Assembly: GCA_009667805.1 (NCBI GenBank)
Contig: CM019064.1
Span: 74,708,400 to 74,772,399, forward strand
DNA from: Leptobrachium leishanense
Taxonomy: Eukaryota; Chordata; Amphibia; Anura; Megophryidae
DNA: 64,000 nucleotides
Direction of reading: 5' to 3'
A program made the translations under genes and the position numbers. The notes beneath the pieces are model-generated. The model worked only from the letters and a program-made list of their open reading frames with translations. It was not told the origin of the DNA and did no database searches. This document shows positions 58,490-64,000 of this stretch, in pieces. The number at the start of each line of letters is the position of its first letter. The stretch's first letter is position 1.

Positions 58490-58690
58490 ATACCGGTGGG
58501 CCACAGCATCTGGGGCTGGTAAAAGCACTCTGACTCATCGCAGAGGGAGCAATTAGAATGGCCTGCACCAGACAGAGGTACAGAGCGAGTGCTTTCCCAC
58601 CAGGGAACACTTTTATTTCCTCACTGGATCACCAGGGATTTGGCCCATTCCCTGTAAAATCAGGTAAACAGAAGAGGTGGCAAAATGTTT
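58490..58690 (-). repeat. Dispersed repeat S, copy 2
   Basis: It matches 19622-19810 in inverted orientation, including CAGGGATTTGGCCCATTCCC and GGTACAGAGCGAGTGC. The boundaries are unknown. Confidence 0.5.
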
Positions 58691-59569
58691 TATTGCTAAT
58701 TATTTTACTGAAATGGGCAGCTGAGGGAAGTGGGGCCCGATCCGTGGTTCAATAAGGGGTTCACGCTTTTTGATGGCAGCCCTGTGTCTGACAGTTAACC
58801 AGATGCAGAGTGTGGGCTGTCCTGCAGCAGGGCTCTTTCCTCACAATGGTAGAACCCCCCCCCCCCAAGCCATGCTACAGTCACACCAGGGGGGGCTGGG
58901 AAATTTTAAACACAGAATATCCTTTTTTTTTCTTTAACATTATATATGTCAACAAAAAACGCTGATCACTTTAAAGCAGGGTTTCCCAAACCTGTCCTCG
59001 GGACTAGGGATGAGCCGAACACCCCCGAGTTTGGTTCGGATCCGAACCCGAACCTTCCAAATGTTCGAATCCGAATCCGAACCCGAACTCAATACAAGTC
59101 AATGGGGCTGAAAATTAGATTTTTAGAGTGCCCTCCAAGAGGGCATATATGCTAGATATTTGCCATAAAAGGTGTTTGGGGGTCCGGGTAGTGTCCTGGG
59201 GGACAGGAAACAAGGACAAAAAGTAAAAAAATAACGTTTTTAAAGGGACAGTGAGTTTTCCATGAAATAAGGGTTAAAAATAAAAACTGAAAATTCCTTC
59301 AAATATCGTGCCTAGGAGGTCCCCATAACCTGCCTGTGAAGTGGCGGATTTCTAGGATGTATAGAAACACTTAAAAACAAAAAAATGATGTTTCAAATGA
59401 CGGTAAATGCTTTTCCTTTAATCTATCCATAAACAACTGCTTGAGGCGGCAGACTGTATGAAAAGAGGAGATATTTTCGGACACGCAGAAAAAGTTTAGT
59501 GATTTTTTTTGGCTAAATTATTGTGAAATTTATGCAGGCTTTGGATGAAAGTAACAATAGGTGCTTTAA

Positions 59570-59972
59570 GGCTGGGGTCAGACTAGCGCACTTTTAACGT
59601 GCGTTCTGGCGCACTTAATCACGGCCGCACTAGTGGCAAATGACATGCAATGACGGCCAATATACGGAGTACGGCCGCACGAAAGTCCGGCCGCGCAACG
59701 CAAGTGGAAAATGAACGCATTTTTTCGAGAACGCTGAACCGCTAGTACTGACGTACAGAGTGCGCTGCGTCCGCATAGCGGCATGTGTGCGTGATTAGAA
59801 GTCTACATAACGTCCAGACACCCAAAGTTTCCTGGTTTGGATCCGTAAAAAATCACGCACAAAAATGCGCATCGTATGACCGTTTAAGCGCTTTCCGTGA
59901 AAAAACACCTCAATGTGTTCAGACGCACTTTTTGACATTCGCTGCGAAAAATGCGTTCGTTTGACCCTAGCC
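59570..59972. mobile_element. Harbinger-like MITE H5
   Basis: The termini are GGCTGGGGTCAGACTAG and, inverted, GGCTAGGGTCAAACG, with TAA on both sides. The corresponding position in copy 1 (about 35195-35215) is uninterrupted and has a single TAA in that orientation. Confidence 0.8.
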
Positions 59973-60160
59973 TAAAATTGGGCCTTTAGCGTCGGCAACA
60001 GTGCCGTCACACAGTCTCACCCCTCTGAGGATATGAATCTGATACAGGCGTCAGTGGCAGTGCAGCCAAATATTGTGCCTTTGGTGCCAGGCCAGCAAGT
60101 GCCATCATACAGTAACCTCTCTGTGGTATTGTGGAAGAGTGCAGGGGTGGACCATGTGGT

Positions 60161-60560
60161 CAGGGCCAGTGCTAGACTATTTTGCGCCCTTGGCAAGACC
60201 AGCTACTTGCACCCCCCCAAAAAAAAAACGACACAACATGAAACTGCTAAATTTATTTTTACTTAAGAATAAAGTTTGAAAAGCACCAATAGTAAAGGTA
60301 AAATAAATATAAATATAAATAAACTGTATTAAACCATTTTAAATTAACTCTATTAAACAAATTAAAATTAACTGTATTGAACAAGTATAAATTAACGGAA
60401 AAAAAAATAAGAGTTGTCACATAAGTTTCAATTTCAGACACATCAAAATTTCACTTTGCGTGCCTTATCCTTTGCAAATTTTCATTATGCGTATATATAT
60501 TTATTGCCCAGGCCAGCTCACATCATGCGTATATATATTGCCCAGGCCAATCCCCTGGTG
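60161..60560. mobile_element. hAT-like left end with two minisatellite-like units
   Basis: CAGGGCCAGTGCTAGAC followed by TTTTGCGCCCTTGGC looks like a hAT terminus; no matching right end was found. At about 60490-60560 two degenerate units (GCGTATATATATTGCCCAGG and CCAGCTCACATCATGCG) resemble the hAT-D minisatellite. This may be a fragment with an unexpanded array. Confidence 0.4.
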
Positions 60561-61190
60561 GAGATAGGGGGTTCATTTGAACCCTGATATCTCCAGGCAT
60601 CTAGTGGGTCATGGAGGGTGTCAATCGAAAGGCCTGAGCATGGCCTTTCGAATGATACCCAACATGACCAGGTATAAAGTAAAAAAAAGAAAAAAGAAAA
60701 TAAAAACATGTATTTTTTTTTGTGTGTTATTTTTATTAATGCAGCAATATTGTTCACATTGCAATTATAATGTGAACGATGATGCACTAATGATTTTTTT
60801 CTATAGGGTGCGTTTGCTATAAATCACGTAATTCCGCACAAAATGTAACAAGTCCCCATTTCTAATTTTTGTACAAGCGCACCCCATAGAAAACATAACC
60901 GCAAACGCTCATGTGCTAAAATGTGGAAAAAAAACAACACTTTACACACTGCAGATGATTAAAAATTCAATTTTTATTGCATTTTTTTCATAATCTACAG
61001 CCAGGACAGGACGTATACATATAAAAATGATATATTATTAATCTGCGGAGTCTGCCGGAAAGAACAATATCTAACATGTCAGTCATTTAACAAAATGTGG
61101 CTTCAAAATAGCGTTTAAACATGATGAGTGAAAGCGGTAAAAATGAGCTATTAGAAGTTTTAGGAGGGAAATTAACACTTCTCAAATCTC
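60561..61190. repeat. TTAA-element-related segment
   Basis: It shares with 7612-8200 the AAAGGCC..GGCCTTT hairpin followed by CAACATGACCA, then GCAGCAATATTGTTCACATT, CACTTTACACACTG and ATGATATATTATTAATCTGC. The TTAA ends themselves are not clear here. Confidence 0.6.
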
Positions 61191-62802
61191 AATCAGAAGC
61201 AGACACCACCCCACCCCCTCAGTATAGTCTACAATGTATCAAATTGATTAGACCAGACTAAAACACCTGTTGTTGTTATGCCGTTTGAAAAACACAGGTC
61301 ATTTAGAGTTGAGAATCTTTGCACGTACACATTAGTTTTAGGCTTGTGCACCGATTTTTTTTTTTTTCATTCGGTTCGATTTGTTCGGATGTTTAAAATT
61401 TTCGATTCGGCTCGTTTCGACCGATTTCTGTTTCGATTCGGTTCGGTTCGGCTCGTTTTTCGTGTACATTTTTTTTCAGAATATCGACCATTTTTCGTGT
61501 TTTCGGGTCACTTTGCTTGTTTTTTGTATCGACTTTTCGTGATTTTGGAAATTTTCGTTTTTTCGGAACGTCTGTTCTCGTTTCAAAGTGTCTAACTCTA
61601 TTCGTTTTGACGTAAACTACTATGGTTTACTTTTTTTATACTTTATATATTTTTTTATAATAAATTTTTGGTTTGTTTTTCGGATCCGATAATTCATTCT
61701 GTCGATACGATAATTCTGGCGATTCTATCGTGTTTTTTTTTATTAAATAAAGATCCTTTTTTCTTATGAATATACATTTCACAACTTTATTTAATCATAT
61801 TAAAATGGTATGAAAGCCAAGGAACAAAAAAAATGAACAAAACGATTTAAAAAACGCTAAACTGACCCGAATGCCACAAGAAACAAGTGATACGCATTTA
61901 CAAATACAAAATTTACAGAATCAGCGATATGACCGATAATAGTTAAATATACGATGTCCAGAATTACCGAAATGTAACCGAAATCACGAATGGAACCGAA
62001 ATCATGAATAGAGCAAAAATAAGTTTCGATTTGACACATTTCAAGTCCATTCGAAAAATCCAAAATTTTTTCGTTTCGGCTCGGAAAACAAATCGGATCT
62101 GTCGGTTTTCAGGTCCGATCCAATTCGGAAATTCAGCCGAATCCGAAGACACGAATCTGGAAATTTCTTGAGAATTCCGAAATTCCGAAACCCGTAACGC
62201 ACATTCCTAATTAGTTTTTAATTCAATATCTAATAAACCATTACTTATAATATTCTGCAGTAAAAAGCATCTTTATTTCTAGATTTTTTAGTATTTTTTT
62301 TAAGCATTTTCTATACTTTTTTCAAAATTTCTTTTTTTTGCGAACTCGAACCGAACACACCCAAAAAGTTCGAAGTTCGCGAACGTTCGGACAACCAAAG
62401 TTCGGTTCGAATTCCGATCTGTCCAAACCGAACAGCTCATCCCTACTCGGGACCCCCAACCAGGTCAGATTTTGCAGATCACCTTGGGGAAAAGCCGACT
62501 GAATCCTGCAATCACTAAGCAGCAAATCATATCACCTGTGCTGTGCTTCACATATCTGGCAAACCTGGCAAGTCGGAGGGTCCTGAGGACAGGTTTGGGA
62601 AACATTGCTTTAAAGGATCACTTGCTTGACTATGGTGCGCTATCTATAGACGCAGTTCTGTTAGCTTTTAAGTACAGGATACTTTTCAACTTGGTATAGG
62701 TCTATTAGAATTTACCATTCAGTTTCATGCCAAAAACATAAAACACAAGGCTTCTGATAAGGTTTGTGCAGAAAAATTGTTGCTGTCTGTTAACCCTTAC
62801 AG

Positions 62803-62984
62803 CAGTGTTTCCCAAACGTGTCCTCAGGACCCTCCGCCTCGCCAGGTTTGTCAGATATCTGTAGCTCAGCACAGGTGATATGATTTGCTGCTCAGTGATT
62901 GCAGGATTCAGGCTGCATTTCCCCAAGGTGATCTGCAAAATCTGGCCTGGTTGAGGGTCCCGAGGACAGGTTTTGGAAACACTG
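62803..62984. mobile_element. hAT-type MITE CAGTGGTTCCC, copy 5 (uninterrupted)
   Basis: The left end is CAGTGTTTCCCAAACGTG and the right end, inverted, CAGTGTTTCCAAAACCTG. The 8-bp duplications CCTTACAG (62795-62802) and TCTTACAG (62985-62992) match at 7 of 8 positions. It is 182 bp and shows the uninterrupted CTCAGGAC site used by the TAGGGATG elements in copies 3 and 4. Confidence 0.85.
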
Positions 62985-62989
62985 TCTTA

Positions 62990-63122
62990 CAGGGTTATCC
63001 ACTAACCGCAGTAGTTTACTGTTGCTGCCATGATAAACGTTATCATTTCCCAAAACGGAAATTCAAACAATGGCAGAAGAAGCTTTATCGATGACTTTCC
63101 TCCTTCTCTTTGAATTTCCCTG
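62990..63122. mobile_element. Candidate short CAGGGTTAT-ended relic
   Basis: CAGGGTTATCCACTAACCG on the left and TCTCTTTGAATTTCCCTG on the right are weakly inverted. The start overlaps the duplication of the preceding MITE. Tentative. Confidence 0.35.
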
Positions 63123-63261
63123 TTCGAAAAATGCCAACATTTAATGTCATTGCAACAATGTTAAACTAGGGTGGGTAGTGAACAACCCTTTTAGGGTAAT
63201 ACATTTAACCCCTTAACATCATTTCATTGTTGCATGCCAATCTGAAAAGGGTGGGCTCCTA

Positions 63262-63526
63262 CTAGGGTTGACAGGTCGGCCATGTTTTTCTGGACACATA
63301 ATTTATTCATGCCGAGGGACAGTGCATGAAAAATGCCACCCTGCAGCATATAGGATCCATACACTGCAGGTTAGAAACAAAAAAGGAATCCCAGGTGACC
63401 TGTCTTGATTTCCTTCCTGCAGCACACGAATTATACATGTTGCAGGGCAGCAATTTACCTGTGCTCTCCCTCTGCATGATATATTAATATATGTCCAGGA
63501 AAACATGGCCGATCTGGCAACTCTAG
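63262..63526. mobile_element. CTAGGGTTG MITE, copy 2
   Basis: The left end is CTAGGGTTGACAGGTCGGCC and the right end, inverted, CTAGAGTTGCCAGATCGGCC. It continues inward with matching ATGTTTT.CTGGACA. It matches 12226-12505. Confidence 0.7.
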
Positions 63527-64000
63527 CTCGTATGCCATTCTAAAGGTATTCAATGTCTATCAGATTTGGAGCAAGCAGGACTGCAAGATACAACCAAATT
63601 TTGAATCCTGAAAAAGGTGGAGAGGCTGCCCCCTGTCGTTTCTTATGGAGCAATAAAGTAATGAAAGGAACAAACACATTTAAATTTCACCAATCATGCT
63701 CATTATGGTATATAAGATATGCTGAGTGATTTATGAGTTTTGCAGGTGACACATTTACATTAAAACTCACAATTAGTGGTCATTCTGGTTTGTCAGCTGT
63801 GGTTTATCAGCACTATTTCAATCAGCGTGCAGGAAACCCCACCCGGCATTACTCTGCATACAGCTTTACCATCATAAATGTGTGACCCCGGCTGTGAATG
63901 TCAGTAAATTGTTGTGTTTCACACAGCAGGTAACATGCAGTGAGGCTTCGCCAAGGTGTCCCAAAAATTAAGCAACTCATAGGGTGAAAGCTATTGCAAA
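63527..64000. other. No recognised feature
   Basis: AT-rich DNA to the end of the window. No supported gene or repeat. Confidence 0.4.

Larger units (their letters stand above)
59005..62445. mobile_element. TAGGGATG hAT-like element, copy 2 (3.4 kb)
   Basis: The termini are TAGGGATGAGCCGAACACCC and, inverted, TAGGGATGAGCTGTTCGG. There is a perfect 8-bp duplication CTCGGGAC (58997-59004 and 62446-62453). The left part (about 59090-59570) matches 35190-35680 of copy 1 in inverted orientation. It carries Harbinger-like MITE H5, a hAT-like left end at 60161, TTAA-family modules (about 60600-61190) and the TTCAATATCTAATAAACC module (about 62222). No transposase is recognised. Confidence 0.75.
58977..62607. 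mobile_element. hAT-type MITE CAGTGGTTCCC, copy 4, interrupted
   Basis: The left end is CAGGGTTTCCCAAACC and the right end, inverted, CAATGTTTCCCAAACC. There is a perfect 8-bp duplication CTTTAAAG (58969-58976 and 62608-62615). A 3.4-kb TAGGGATG element interrupts it 28 bp from its left end, at the same position as in copy 3. Confidence 0.85.

Noticed and set aside
57670..58490. Hydrophobic 151- and 122-codon frames suggestive of a membrane protein
   Set aside because: The hydrophobicity comes from pyrimidine-rich repeated words (TGACTATTCTGTG); no family pattern is seen and the frames overlap possible LTR sequence.
57748..58795. Complete LTR from TGTCACAATT to TGACA
   Set aside because: No flanking duplication and no convincing polyadenylation signal between the proposed ends.

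Overview
The window looks like repeat-dense nuclear DNA from a large vertebrate genome, most probably a frog. This is inferred from the mix of hAT-like, TTAA-inserting, Harbinger-like and L2-like elements and from familiar motifs such as the TTAACCTCCCTGGCGGT terminus; the species cannot be read from the sequence. I found no intact host gene, no rRNA or tRNA gene and no CRISPR array. Nearly all long open frames are either minisatellites read through in several frames or pieces of transposable elements. One degraded protein-like frame (about 23831-24436, minus strand) could not be assigned to a family.

Layout. 0-12.5 kb: a TTAA-flanked element with a large hairpin, a dispersed GGGC-ended element, a hAT-type MITE split by a minisatellite-bearing hAT, TTAA elements, a 1.83-kb inverted pair of CAGGGTTAT elements and a Harbinger-like MITE. 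13-24.5 kb: a 2.4-kb hAT with a nested TTAA element, more MITEs, a 72-bp tandem repeat and the degraded frame. 24.9-30 kb: one dispersed element apparently split by two hATs, each filled with a minisatellite. 30.7-36 kb: a tandem repeat of about 215 bp, then a MITE split by a 3.95-kb TAGGGATG hAT that itself holds a Harbinger-like MITE. 36.9-39.3 kb: a Helitron-like region with GC-rich tandem repeats and another minisatellite hAT. 40.1-43.2 kb: a 5'-truncated L2-like LINE with a 37-bp target duplication, split by a solo LTR and a Harbinger-like MITE. 46-52.3 kb: a local cluster of an octamer-containing repeat, split by a fourth minisatellite hAT and a second kind of LINE. 54.6-57.5 kb: a longer L2-like LINE with endonuclease and RT remnants. 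59-62.6 kb: a second TAGGGATG hAT sitting at the same MITE position as the first, in the opposite orientation.

How the parts relate. Nested insertions with readable target-site duplications (TSDs) give a relative order of events, and in several cases a second repeat copy in the window supplies the unoccupied site. The main observation is that four hAT-like insertions with different terminal repeats carry the same roughly 19-27-bp minisatellite (core GAGCTGGGGCAATAT..CCATG), two of them beside a hairpin with TCTCGCGAGA at its apex. This suggests internal modules are exchanged or regenerated between non-autonomous DNA transposon families. All assignments were made by eye, without alignment software or database searches.
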